Assembly: GCF_002929375.1 (NCBI RefSeq)
Contig: NZ_PJIP01000012.1
Coordinates: forward strand, 62,001 to 126,000
From: Arthrobacter sp. DWC3
GTDB taxonomy: Bacteria > Actinomycetota > Actinomycetes > Actinomycetales > Micrococcaceae
Length of the DNA: 64,000 bases
Direction: 5' to 3'
Below the pieces are notes generated by a model. The model searched no databases. It was not told the origin of the DNA and saw only the letters and a list, made by a program, of their open reading frames with translations. Made by a program: the position numbers and the translations under genes. Below, in pieces: positions 32,925-43,441 of this stretch (position 1 is the first letter of the stretch; each line of letters begins with the position of its first letter).

Positions 32925-33812
32925 TCACGCGATGCCCCGTTGCGGGAGTTTGTCGGGGTTGCGCACGAGGTACACCCCGGTGATCCGGCGGCGGTCGTCG
33001 ACGGCGACGGCGAGGGTCAGTTCCAGCCGCGCACCGGCATGGACCAGCACCCCCAGGCCGCCGTTGAGTGGAGCGACCTCCGCCCGCGTCCCGGGTGCCG
33101 GGGCGCCGGCGATCTTCAGGAGGAAGCCCGCAATGGCCTCGGCGCCGAGGATCGGCTTCCGGGCGGCGATCACCTTGCCTCCGCCGTCCGAGAGCAGGAC
33201 GGCGTCCGGGGCCAGCACGTCGATCAGTGTCCGCAGATCGCCGGTGGCGACGGCGGCCAGGAAGGCGTCGAGCACTTCCGCGGCATCCCTCGCCGCAGTT
33301 GCAGCGTCGACCGCCGTCCCGAACGTGGCGTCGAGCCGGGTACGGGCCCGATGGGCGATCTGGCGCACCGCCGCCTGGGACTTGCCCATGGCCTCGGCGA
33401 TGTCGGGGTACGGCAGCCCGAACACGTCGTGGAGCATGAACACGGCCCGCTGCTCCGGCGTTCCCTGCTGCAGCACCACGGACAGGGCATAGGTCAGCTG
33501 TTCCTCGACCAGGAGCCGATGCTCTGGACCCTCGTCGTCGGACACGAGGGGTTCGGGCAGCCACGACCCCGGATAGTCCTCCCGCCGTCGGGCCGCGGTG
33601 CGCACGTGGTTGAGCGCAGCGTGGCTTGCCGCGGTCGCGAGATATGCCCGCGGGTTCCTCACGGTGGCTCCGTCGACGGCGGCCCAGCGCAGGTAGGTCT
33701 CCTGGACCACGTCCTCGGCGTCGGCCCGCGAGCCCAGGATCTCGTAGGCGATGGCGAACACCATCGACCGGTGCCTGATGAACAGCTCGTCCTGCTCCGG
33801 GATGGTGGCCAC
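32925..33812 (-). CDS. ECF41-type RNA polymerase sigma factor (SigJ-like)
   Basis: A 295-residue ECF sigma factor. Region 2 (DELFIRHRSMVFAIAYEILGSRADAEDVVQETYLRW) and region 4 (TPEQRAVFMLHDVFGLPYPDIAEAMGKSQAAVRQIAHRAR) are followed by a SnoaL-like C-terminal domain. It carries the two signatures of the ECF41 group, DGGGKV at 209-214 and NPDKL at 285-289. In that group the fused domain replaces an anti-sigma factor and tunes activity. The GTG at 33812 starts five bases before the end region of the upstream gene's stop, without its own ribosome site, so it is translationally coupled. Confidence 0.92.
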   Translation of the reverse strand: MATIPEQDELFIRHRSMVFAIAYEILGSRADAEDVVQETYLRWAAVDGATVRNPRAYLATAASHAALNHVRTAARRREDYPGSWLPEPLVSDDEGPEHRLLVEEQLTYALSVVLQQGTPEQRAVFMLHDVFGLPYPDIAEAMGKSQAAVRQIAHRARTRLDATFGTAVDAATAARDAAEVLDAFLAAVATGDLRTLIDVLAPDAVLLSDGGGKVIAARKPILGAEAIAGFLLKIAGAPAPGTRAEVAPLNGGLGVLVHAGARLELTLAVAVDDRRRITGVYLVRNPDKLPQRGIA

Positions 33813-33816
33813 GGCG

Positions 33817-34956
33817 TCAGTCTACGGAGACAGCGGGCCCGGACGGCCAGGTGAAGGACCCGGGCCGCCGGGCTTCGCGAGCCAGCCACGTCAGGGTCAT
33901 GCGGCACACCTGCTCCTTGGCCCAGCCTCCCGCCCGCCCGGCGAGAGCCCAGGGGCGCGCGGTGTCGTCGGGGTGGACGGCCTGCACGTGCCCGCGCCCG
34001 GCCCCCAGGTCCAGGCACTGCAGGAGGTACCCGATGTCGATCGTGTCCGGTGCCGGGGCGGACAGGCGGGCCAGGACGGTGTCGGCGGCATGCGCGCCCA
34101 TCGGGAGCGCCGACGCGCAGGAGGCCCGGAGGTGCCGTCCGGCACGCCCCTGCACGGCGACGGCATCACCGGCGCCCAGGATCCGTTCGTGCCCGGGTAC
34201 GGTGAGCGTCGCATCCACCATCAGCCGGCCGTCGCCGGTCACGGGCAGTCCGCTGTCGGTAGCCAGCGGAAGTGCCGCGAACCCGACGGTCCAGACCGTC
34301 GCCTGCCCGACCGGACGAGTGCTTCCGTCCACGGTGGCAGCCCCGGTCGCGGGATCCACCCGCCCGTTCCCCACCGCGATGCCCAGGCGCTGCAGCCGCC
34401 GCGCCACTGCCTGGTGTGCGGTCAGCGGATGGGCCAGGCCCGAGGGGGCGACGACGGCGACCGCCAGGTCAGGTCGGGACACCGCCACGGCACAGGCCAG
34501 CTCCACGCCCGTCGGTCCGGCCCCCGCGATCGTGACCGTCGCCCCTGCCGGCAGGCCGGCGATCGTGTCCCGGGCCGTCCGGGCGGCGGCGGGATCGGCC
34601 ACCGAGAGCAGCGACGTCGGCCGGGCACTGCTGCCCACCGCGTAGATCAGCCGGTCGAAGTGGACCGGCTCGTGCCCGGTCAGGGCGACCATCCGGTGAT
34701 CGTCGTCGATGGCCACCGCCCGGGCCTGCACGCGCTGGACCCGTGGGTGCAGAACCTCCGCCCACTCGACCCCGGCCGACTCCCGGGCACCGGCGGCCAC
34801 CTCGTGCAGCCGGATCCGCTCGGTGAACTGCGGCCCCGGATCGACGAGGGTCACCTCCACCGCGGGCACGCGCCCGCTCCCGGCCAGCCGGTTGGCAGCC
34901 ATCACTCCGGCATATCCGCCACCCAGAACCACGACGTGCGTCTTCCCAGTCATCAT
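33817..34956 (-). CDS. NADH dehydrogenase-like FAD flavoprotein co-transcribed with ECF41
   Basis: A 379-residue pyridine nucleotide-disulfide oxidoreductase-fold protein. FAD binds at VVLGGGYAGVMAANRL, NAD(P)H at AGAGPTGVELA, and the second FAD contact is ILGAGDAVAV. It resembles type II NADH dehydrogenase or AIF-like proteins without obvious membrane helices. Its gene is the first of a two-gene operon with the sigma factor. ECF41 factors are typically linked to oxidoreductases, carboxymuconolactone decarboxylases or epimerases. The ATG at 34956 follows GAGGAAGCGGAG, and a second ATG follows directly. Confidence 0.87.
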   Translation of the reverse strand: MMTGKTHVVVLGGGYAGVMAANRLAGSGRVPAVEVTLVDPGPQFTERIRLHEVAAGARESAGVEWAEVLHPRVQRVQARAVAIDDDHRMVALTGHEPVHFDRLIYAVGSSARPTSLLSVADPAAARTARDTIAGLPAGATVTIAGAGPTGVELACAVAVSRPDLAVAVVAPSGLAHPLTAHQAVARRLQRLGIAVGNGRVDPATGAATVDGSTRPVGQATVWTVGFAALPLATDSGLPVTGDGRLMVDATLTVPGHERILGAGDAVAVQGRAGRHLRASCASALPMGAHAADTVLARLSAPAPDTIDIGYLLQCLDLGAGRGHVQAVHPDDTARPWALAGRAGGWAKEQVCRMTLTWLAREARRPGSFTWPSGPAVSVD

Positions 34957-34990
34957 GCTCCGCTTCCTCGAGGGATACCTACACTGACAG

Positions 34991-35017
34991 GACACCGGCC
35001 GGGCCGTGTCTGTGACA
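34991..35017 (-). promoter_or_regulatory. ECF41-like promoter (TGTCACA-N16-TGTC)
   Basis: On the minus strand TGTCACA (35017-35011) is followed after exactly 16 bases by TGTC (34994-34991), 35 bases before the flavoprotein ATG. The published ECF41 consensus is TGTCACA-N16-CGTC, so 10 of 11 positions agree. It would place the operon under control of the sigma factor it encodes. Confidence 0.72.
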
Positions 35018-35094
35018 CTCCTTCGCTGAGGATCCGGCCGGAGGATGCGCGTCCCCGACCTACACTGGCTGGCAACGGGGTGGAAGGGGGAGCG

Positions 35095-36075
35095 ATGCCG
35101 GGCATCACGAGTGCGGATGTGGCCCGCGAGAGTGGTGTCTCCCGCACCACCGTCAGCTATGTCCTGACCGGTCGGCACGGCGTCAGCATCTCGGAAGAGA
35201 CCCGGCGCCGCGTGCACGAGACGGCTGCCCGGCTCGGGTACGCTCCGTCCGCTGCGGCCCGGGCCCTGCGCACCGGTCGCAGCGACCTCGTGCTGTGCAT
35301 CCTGCCGGACTGGCCCGTGGGTCCCGTGATCGAGACGCTGCTGGACCAACTCGCCGATGGGCTGTCCGGCCGGGGGCTGTCGGTCCTGGTGCACCACGGA
35401 CGGGGCACACGTCCCCTGAGCGACCTCTGGCGTGCCGTCACACCCCGTGCTGTGATCGGCTTCGCCCCCTTCGCCGACGAGGATCTCCTCGCCATGCGCC
35501 GTGCAGGCATCCAGGTGCTCGGCACGCTCGGCGAGGAGCACCGGCCCGACGCCGGCCTCCCTGCCGAGAGCCAGCTCGAGATCGGCGCGCTGCAGGTCCG
35601 GCACCTCGCGGCCCGTGGCCACCGACGCTTCGGCTACGCCTGGCCCACCGATGAGCGGCTCGGGATCTTCGCGCGCGACCGGCTCCTCGGTGTCCGGCGG
35701 GCCTGCGCCGAGCTGGCCCTCCCGGAGCCCGTGGTGCAGCCGGTCGGCCTCGAGGTCCTCGACGCAGCGACTGCTGTCCGTCGGTTTCTGGAGCTGGGTG
35801 TCACCGCCGTCACGGCCTACAACGACGACGTCGCGCTCGCGGTCCTCGCAGGACTGCGGGCCGAACAGCTGTCCTGTCCGGACGACTGCGCGGTGGTGGG
35901 CGTCGACGACGTCCCGGCGGCACGGCTCGCCGCACCTCCGCTCACGACGGTCTCGCAGTCCATCGGGGTGCAGGCCCGCTACCTCGCCGCGCTGGTGCTG
36001 GCCGACCTCGACGGCGCGGAGAAGCCGGCGCATCCCGGCCATGGGCTGCAACTCGTCGAGCGGGAGTCGGCCTGA
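35095..36075 (+). CDS. LacI-family transcriptional regulator
   Basis: A 326-residue LacI regulator. The helix-turn-helix is at residues 4-55 (TSADVARESGVSRTTVSYVLTGRHGVSISEETRRRVHETAARLGY), and the sugar-binding domain follows, including TAYNDDVALAVL and VVGVDDVPAARLAAPPLTTVSQ. The ATG at 35095 follows GAAGGGGGAGCG. No transporter or sugar enzyme is adjacent: the ECF41 operon is divergent and a secreted beta-helix gene is convergent. Its target is unknown, and I see no matching palindrome in the 138-base divergent region. Confidence 0.9.
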   Translation: MPGITSADVARESGVSRTTVSYVLTGRHGVSISEETRRRVHETAARLGYAPSAAARALRTGRSDLVLCILPDWPVGPVIETLLDQLADGLSGRGLSVLVHHGRGTRPLSDLWRAVTPRAVIGFAPFADEDLLAMRRAGIQVLGTLGEEHRPDAGLPAESQLEIGALQVRHLAARGHRRFGYAWPTDERLGIFARDRLLGVRRACAELALPEPVVQPVGLEVLDAATAVRRFLELGVTAVTAYNDDVALAVLAGLRAEQLSCPDDCAVVGVDDVPAARLAAPPLTTVSQSIGVQARYLAALVLADLDGAEKPAHPGHGLQLVERESA

Positions 36076-36172
36076 GCATTGCTCGCTCGCGGGGCGCCAC
36101 GCAGGCGGGCAGGACGATCTACGTGCACTGGCGCGATGACGTCGTCGGTGCATTCGGACACGTACGTGACGA

Positions 36173-36207
36173 GAGGAGGGACCGGGGCATCGCCCCGGTC
36201 CCTCCTC
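36173..36207. terminator. bidirectional terminator between convergent genes
   Basis: Perfect 16-base arms (36173-36188 and 36192-36207) with an ATC loop separate the lacI gene from the convergent beta-helix gene. Confidence 0.8.
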
Positions 36208-36250
36208 GTCCTACCGCTGCTGTCCTACCGCTGATCCGAGGCGTCGATGC

Positions 36251-38152
36251 CTACGGGTAGCGCTCCACGTAGCTCGGCGTGCCGGTGTTCGCGTTGCTCA
36301 CGGGCGCTCCGGTGTCGTTCACCACGTGGTCGATGGTGCCCGCCCCGAGGTTCACGGTCAGGAGGTGGTTGAGGACCACGCCCGGAGTGTTCGGCACCTC
36401 GAACCCGCGCGTGGCGTGGATGCTCGGGTCCACGTTGGTGAAGATGTACGAGCCCCCGCCCCACAGCGTGTGGTTCTTCACGTCGTCGGCCACCTTGTAG
36501 CCGGCCCAGCCGAGGACGCCGTCGTGCTGCCAGGCCGCCTGGTTGGGCGGATCGTAGGGGAGCTCGTTCTGGAAGAAGACCGTGCGCCCGTTCTCGCCGT
36601 TCCAGATCACGTTGTACTGCTGGTAGTGCTCCACGAACAGCCCGGTCGCGGTGACGTCGTCGCCGTTCACCACCACGCCGTTGCGACCGGTGCTGACGTC
36701 CCAGCCGAAGGCGCCCGCGTTGCCGTGGTCCGCACGCCACACCCACGTGTGGTCGATCAGCACGTTGTCGCTGTTGACCTCGAGGCTGATGTCGGCCTTG
36801 CCCACGTGCGGGCCGCCGATCCTGAAGTAGACGTCGCTGAGCGTCGTCGGGTTGGCGGGGTCGTTCTTCTTGGCGCCGTTGTTGCCGTTCTTCGTGCCCA
36901 CCTGCAGCAGCACGGGGGAGTTGACGGTGCCGCCGTCGATCGTGACGCCGGCGATGACCACGCCGGGAACGTCCGCGACGCGCATCGGCACGGCGCCGTC
37001 CACGGCGGTCAGGGTGGCGTGGCCGATGCCGAGCACCACGGTGTCCGCACGCTTGACCGCGATGGTCTGCGCGATGTCGTAGACGCCCGGGGTGAGGAGG
37101 AGGTGCTTGCCGCGGGCGAGCGCGTTGTTGATGGCCTGCACAGGATCGCCCGGCCTGGCGACGAAGAACTCGGACAGCGGGATGGTGCGGCCGGCGGTCG
37201 GGCCGTCGCCCCACGAGATGCCGCGGGAGTCCGCCTGGGCGGAGGGGACGCGCACGCTGTAGGCGCCGGAGGAGTCCGCGAACAGGTAGGGCTTCTCCCG
37301 GCTGACGGGCGTCCGGTCGAGGGTGGTGTACGGGGGAGCGGGGAACCCCTCGTCCGACGGCGCACCCTCGGTGCCCGAGAAGACGGCGTTCCAGACACCG
37401 TTGGACCAGCTGCCGATCTCGCTGTTACGGGTCAGCCACTGCTGCTGCGACCCGTTGACGATGTCCCCGGCCTTCGAGTCCGCGAGGTAGCCGCCGCTCG
37501 CGAACTGGGGCCCGGCGGTGCAGTAGTCCATGAGGGACAGCGTGCCGCCGGTGACGTTCACGCGCCGCAGCGAGACGGCCTGGGAGACGGCCCAGAAGTT
37601 CGCCGTCCTGCGGCAGTCGTCCTGGCCCGCCCCGTTGACCTCGAGGGTGAGGTTGGAGAGGGTCCGCCAGAAGTTGTTGAGCGCGATGCAGTTGCTCGTC
37701 CCGTTGCCTTCGAGGCAGCGGTTGTACACCTCGATCTTGCCGTTGATGACCACGTCGGACGGGGAGGCGCCGAGGCCCGCGACCTCCGTGTAGTAGCCGA
37801 CCCTGAACTGGAGGGGCTCGGCGTCGGTGCCGTAGGTGCCGGGCAGGAACAGGAGGGCCGCCCGTTCGGTGCCCATCTCGTTGTCCGTCTGCCGGGCGTT
37901 GACGGCGTCGACCGTCGCCTGGATCTCGGCCACGGGCATGCTCGGATCGAAGACCGTCACGTTCGGGCCGAAGTCCGCGGCCGACGCGGGTGGGGTCTTC
38001 TTCGTGGCGGGTTCGGCGGGCTGGGCGGCCGCCGGGTCGAGGGGTGGGGCCGCGACGGCCGTGGCTCCGGTGCCGGCGGCCAGGAGCATCGCCGCTCCGA
38101 GGGCTGCTGCCAGGCGGAGTCGTCCGGTCCTGGCGGGGTGGGGGATGGTCAT
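36251..38152 (-). CDS. large secreted protein with parallel beta-helix (pectate-lyase-like) architecture
   Basis: A 633-residue exported protein. A signal peptide (LRLAAALGAAMLLAAGTGATAVAAP) precedes a Pro/Ala-rich linker. The body begins FGPNVTVFDPSMPVAEIQATVDAV and shows the short-strand pattern of a right-handed beta-helix, with Asn-rich turns (YNRCLEGNGTSNCIALNNFWRTLSNLTLEVNG). Actinobacterial relatives are annotated as adenylyl cyclase or coagulation factor 5/8 type proteins, labels I would not trust. It may be a polysaccharide lyase or hydrolase. The ATG at 38152 follows GAGAGGAA. Three Cys residues (DCRR, NRCL, DYC) could form disulfides outside the cell. Confidence 0.75.
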   Translation of the reverse strand: MTIPHPARTGRLRLAAALGAAMLLAAGTGATAVAAPPLDPAAAQPAEPATKKTPPASAADFGPNVTVFDPSMPVAEIQATVDAVNARQTDNEMGTERAALLFLPGTYGTDAEPLQFRVGYYTEVAGLGASPSDVVINGKIEVYNRCLEGNGTSNCIALNNFWRTLSNLTLEVNGAGQDDCRRTANFWAVSQAVSLRRVNVTGGTLSLMDYCTAGPQFASGGYLADSKAGDIVNGSQQQWLTRNSEIGSWSNGVWNAVFSGTEGAPSDEGFPAPPYTTLDRTPVSREKPYLFADSSGAYSVRVPSAQADSRGISWGDGPTAGRTIPLSEFFVARPGDPVQAINNALARGKHLLLTPGVYDIAQTIAVKRADTVVLGIGHATLTAVDGAVPMRVADVPGVVIAGVTIDGGTVNSPVLLQVGTKNGNNGAKKNDPANPTTLSDVYFRIGGPHVGKADISLEVNSDNVLIDHTWVWRADHGNAGAFGWDVSTGRNGVVVNGDDVTATGLFVEHYQQYNVIWNGENGRTVFFQNELPYDPPNQAAWQHDGVLGWAGYKVADDVKNHTLWGGGSYIFTNVDPSIHATRGFEVPNTPGVVLNHLLTVNLGAGTIDHVVNDTGAPVSNANTGTPSYVERYP

Positions 38153-38370
38153 GCTGAACGGTTCCTCTCCGTCGAGGTGGTCCTGCCGAAGGCGGCGGGT
38201 GAATCGTGTCACCCTGCCGGATGGAATTACATCCTCGCACCGGAACGAAGTCAAGGAACACCGGAAACGGTGCGCCACTCCTTGAAGCACCGGTGCGGCG
38301 GTGATACAGCTTGGGGAGCGTTGCCGACGAGCGTCGGCAGCCCCGGACCGCCCCGACGCGAGGAGACACC

Positions 38371-38685
38371 ATGGCAACGCCCGACGACGAAGAGCGCACC
38401 CTCAGCGACTGGAGCCGCACCCTGACGCAGGCCCTCCAGATCCTCGACCTCGAGGTGGACCACCCCCGGATCGTGGAACTGGCCGAGCGCTCCTCGCACC
38501 TGGTGGGACCGCATGCCGGCGTCATCAGCGCCTTCCTGGTGGGCTACGCCGCCGGCACCGTCACCACGAAGAGCCGTGAGGAGACGGGCGCAGCCGTCGA
38601 GAAGGCCGCAACGACCGTGACGACCGTGATCGAGAAGGACGAGGAGACGCAGGAGCAGAAGGGCTGGACCGGCTCGGCGCAGTAG
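38371..38685 (+). CDS. DUF6457 domain protein
   Basis: A 104-residue protein of the DUF6457 type (LSDWSRTLTQALQILDLEVDHPRIVELAERSSHLVGPHAGVISAFLVGYAAG), followed by a charged Glu/Thr tail. In actinobacteria this domain often occurs with molybdenum-cofactor genes or fused to MobA-like proteins. That fits the molybdoenzyme encoded 1.5 kb downstream, although the MFS gene lies between them. The ATG at 38371 follows GAGGAG. Its 3' end meets the convergent MFS gene with a 10-base gap. Confidence 0.7.
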   Translation: MATPDDEERTLSDWSRTLTQALQILDLEVDHPRIVELAERSSHLVGPHAGVISAFLVGYAAGTVTTKSREETGAAVEKAATTVTTVIEKDEETQEQKGWTGSAQ

Positions 38686-38695
38686 CCGCCGGTCC

Positions 38696-40009
38696 TCAGG
38701 CAGGGACGGGCGTGGCCGCGCGGTCGCCCAGGCGCGTGAGTGTCCACGCCAGGACCGCGGCCACCAGGACGGCCGCGGCGAGGCCGAGACCCGAGTAGCC
38801 CAGCAGCACGAGCGCCGGGCCCGCCAGCGCCCCGCCGAGTGCGCCGGCCAGGTTCATGACGAGATCCGACGAGCCCTGGACGGGAGCGCGCTCCGCGACC
38901 TCCACGGCCCCCGCGAGGAGTGCCGAGGCGGAGACCACGCACGCGGACCAGCCGAGGCCCAGCAGGATCAGGCTCACCGTCACCCAGGCGTTCGAGGCGG
39001 AGGCCTGCCACGCCGTGAGCAGCGCCGCGAGCAGGAGCAGCTGACCGAGAAGAACCCCCCGGACCTTCCCGGCGCGGTCCGCGATCCAGCCGAACACCGG
39101 TGACAGCGCGTACATCCCGGCCACGTGCAGGCTGATGGTCAGTCCGACGACGGACAGCCCGACCCCGTGGTCGTGCAGGTGGACGGGCGTCATGGACATC
39201 ACGGAGACCATCGCGGCGTGGCTGACGGCAATGGCCACGACGGCGAAGCGGGCCGACGGGTTACGGGCCAGGACGGCGAGGCCGCGCCGTCGTGCCGGAG
39301 CGGACGTACCGGCCGGACGATCCGCGGCGTCGCGGCCCAGGGCGGTCAGCAGCGGATCGGGACGCAGCCCCAGTAAGTAGACGAGAGCCGCTGCGGCCTG
39401 GGCGACGGCGGTGAACACGAACCCTCCGCTGAGCGGCGGGATACCGAGCACGCCGGCCACGGCCTGGCCCGGCTCGAAGAGGTTGGGCCCCAGCACCGCG
39501 CCGATCGTGGTGGACCAGACGACGACGGCGAGGCTGCGTCCGCGCGTCGCCTCGGTGGCGAGATCCGTCGCGGCGAAGCGTGCCTGCAGTCCCGTGGCCG
39601 CTCCGGCGCCGAGCAGGACCAGCGCCACGAGCAGCAGCGGGAAGAATGCGAGCGAGGCGGCCATGATGGCGAGGATCCCGCCCAGGCAGGCCACCGCGGC
39701 GCCCGTGGCGAGGGAGACGCTGCGACCCCTGCGCTGGGCGAGTGCTGCGAGGGGGACGGCGGCTGCGGCGGCGCCCAGCGTGGCCATGGTCGCGGCCATG
39801 CCGGACCACGCACTCGAGCCCGACGTCTCGGCCGCGAGGAGCGCACCGAGGGACAGCGTGGCGCCCGCGCCGAGCCCTCCGAGGATCTGCGCGACCACGA
39901 GGACCCGGACCACGCGGCGCTGCTGGTCGTGCTCGGCCCACGCGTGGTCCTGGGACTGCTGGTTCTGGTACCGCTCGTCGTGGTGCTGTTCGTCCTGGTG
40001 CTGCTCCAT
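38696..40009 (-). CDS. MFS transporter with His/Gln-rich N-terminus
   Basis: A 437-residue major facilitator with twelve predicted helices. The family pattern GWIADRAGKVRGVLLGQ between helices 8 and 9 and RRGRSVSLATGA after helix 2 are visible. The first 28 residues are unusual: MEQHQDEQHHDERYQNQQ and more His, Gln and Asp, possibly a metal-binding or disordered tail. The start at 40009 is chosen because GGGGGTGGG precedes it. It lies downstream of the molybdoenzyme gene with a 147-base gap. The substrate is unknown. Confidence 0.85.
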   Translation of the reverse strand: MEQHQDEQHHDERYQNQQSQDHAWAEHDQQRRVVRVLVVAQILGGLGAGATLSLGALLAAETSGSSAWSGMAATMATLGAAAAAVPLAALAQRRGRSVSLATGAAVACLGGILAIMAASLAFFPLLLVALVLLGAGAATGLQARFAATDLATEATRGRSLAVVVWSTTIGAVLGPNLFEPGQAVAGVLGIPPLSGGFVFTAVAQAAAALVYLLGLRPDPLLTALGRDAADRPAGTSAPARRRGLAVLARNPSARFAVVAIAVSHAAMVSVMSMTPVHLHDHGVGLSVVGLTISLHVAGMYALSPVFGWIADRAGKVRGVLLGQLLLLAALLTAWQASASNAWVTVSLILLGLGWSACVVSASALLAGAVEVAERAPVQGSSDLVMNLAGALGGALAGPALVLLGYSGLGLAAAVLVAAVLAWTLTRLGDRAATPVPA

Positions 40010-40156
40010 GCCGCCCACCCCCGGTCGCCGTGACCGCAGCAGTCTACGACGCACCGCCGACTTTCGTCCGTCCCGTCCGAAGGATGAAGCATCCGGAGAA
40101 CGGTCCGGCCGGCCCTCCCCCGCGGGAGTGCCGGCCGGGCCGGGTGGCTCAGTGCG

Positions 40157-42577
<2,421 letters not shown>

Positions 42578-42803
42578 GGCGAACGTCCTTCTCCGCGGCC
42601 CGGGTGGGCGCTCCTCGACAGATGATCCAACTGCCCTTGTGTATCAGGCCTAACAGGGTGCCGGTCGAAACCGCAAGCATCCTGCGGAGATTCCGGGATT
42701 GCTTGACGGCGATCGGCGCGTTCCCGGCCGCTCCCGGTGGTGCCGCGGGGAGCATCATGCGCCCACCGCCGCCGCCCCGGACAGCGAGGGCGGCACCTTT
42801 TAT

Positions 42804-42836
42804 TTAGTTGACCTAACGAAACGAGGAGCGTACGGT
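42804..42836 (+). promoter_or_regulatory. marR-emrB promoter with overlapping palindrome
   Basis: TTGACC (42808-42813) and TACGGT (42831-42836) are separated by exactly 17 bases. The -35 box lies inside TTAGTTGACCTAA (42804-42816), an inverted repeat of TTAG/CTAA, which is a plausible MarR operator for autorepression. The sequence is AT-rich compared with its surroundings. Confidence 0.68.
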
Positions 42837-42874
42837 TACTTAGAGCAACAAAGTATACGAGGCCAGGAGTACCC

Positions 42875-43441
42875 ATGTCAGTAGGGCAGCACACCGCTGC
42901 AGAGCTGGTGCACCACATCTTCGACCTGCAGCGCGCCCTCCGGGGAGTCACGGCCGCGGGGATGAAGTACTCGGAACTCGGGCCCGCGCACACCGGCGTC
43001 CTGTTCTTCATCGGAGAGGGTGGCCCGATGCGTGCATCCGCCCTCGCCGGGAGGCTCGGCATCGGACCGTCCGCCCTGAGCCGGCAGCTCGCCGACCTGG
43101 AGCAGTACGGCTTCGTGGTGCGGTCGCCCGACCCGCTGGACGGCAGGGCCTGCCTGCTCTCGCTGTCGGGGGAGGGGGAGAAGTACCTCGCCGAGACCTA
43201 CGAGCGCAGGGCCGAGACCCTGCGGGAGATCCTCTCCGACTGGACCGAGGGCGAGGCCGAGGCGGCGTCGCAGTCCGTCCAGCACCTCACCGCAGCCCTC
43301 CGCTCCGCCGCCCATCCGCACGGCGCGGCGCAGGCCGGGTCCGCGGATCCTCCCAGGGCACCACGCACCACCGCACACCGCACGGGCAACGACGGCCGTC
43401 ATCCGCATCGCACCACCGAGATCATGAAGGAAGAACGCTGA
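42875..43441 (+). CDS. MarR-family regulator
   Basis: A 188-residue MarR regulator. The winged helix covers about residues 40-100 (MRASALAGRLGIGPSALSRQLADLEQYGFVVRSPDPLDGRACLLSLSGEG), including the Asp/Arg wing. The last 45 residues are Ala/Pro/His-rich and probably disordered. The ATG at 42875 follows CAGGAG. Its stop overlaps the start of the efflux gene by one base (TGATG), so both are made from one message and the regulator very probably represses its own operon. Confidence 0.92.
   Translation: MSVGQHTAAELVHHIFDLQRALRGVTAAGMKYSELGPAHTGVLFFIGEGGPMRASALAGRLGIGPSALSRQLADLEQYGFVVRSPDPLDGRACLLSLSGEGEKYLAETYERRAETLREILSDWTEGEAEAASQSVQHLTAALRSAAHPHGAAQAGSADPPRAPRTTAHRTGNDGRHPHRTTEIMKEER

Noticed and set aside
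36326-38425. 699-residue plus-strand open frame
   Set aside because: It is antisense to the secreted beta-helix gene, which has a signal peptide and a family-like body. The frame has no start signal or conserved motif.
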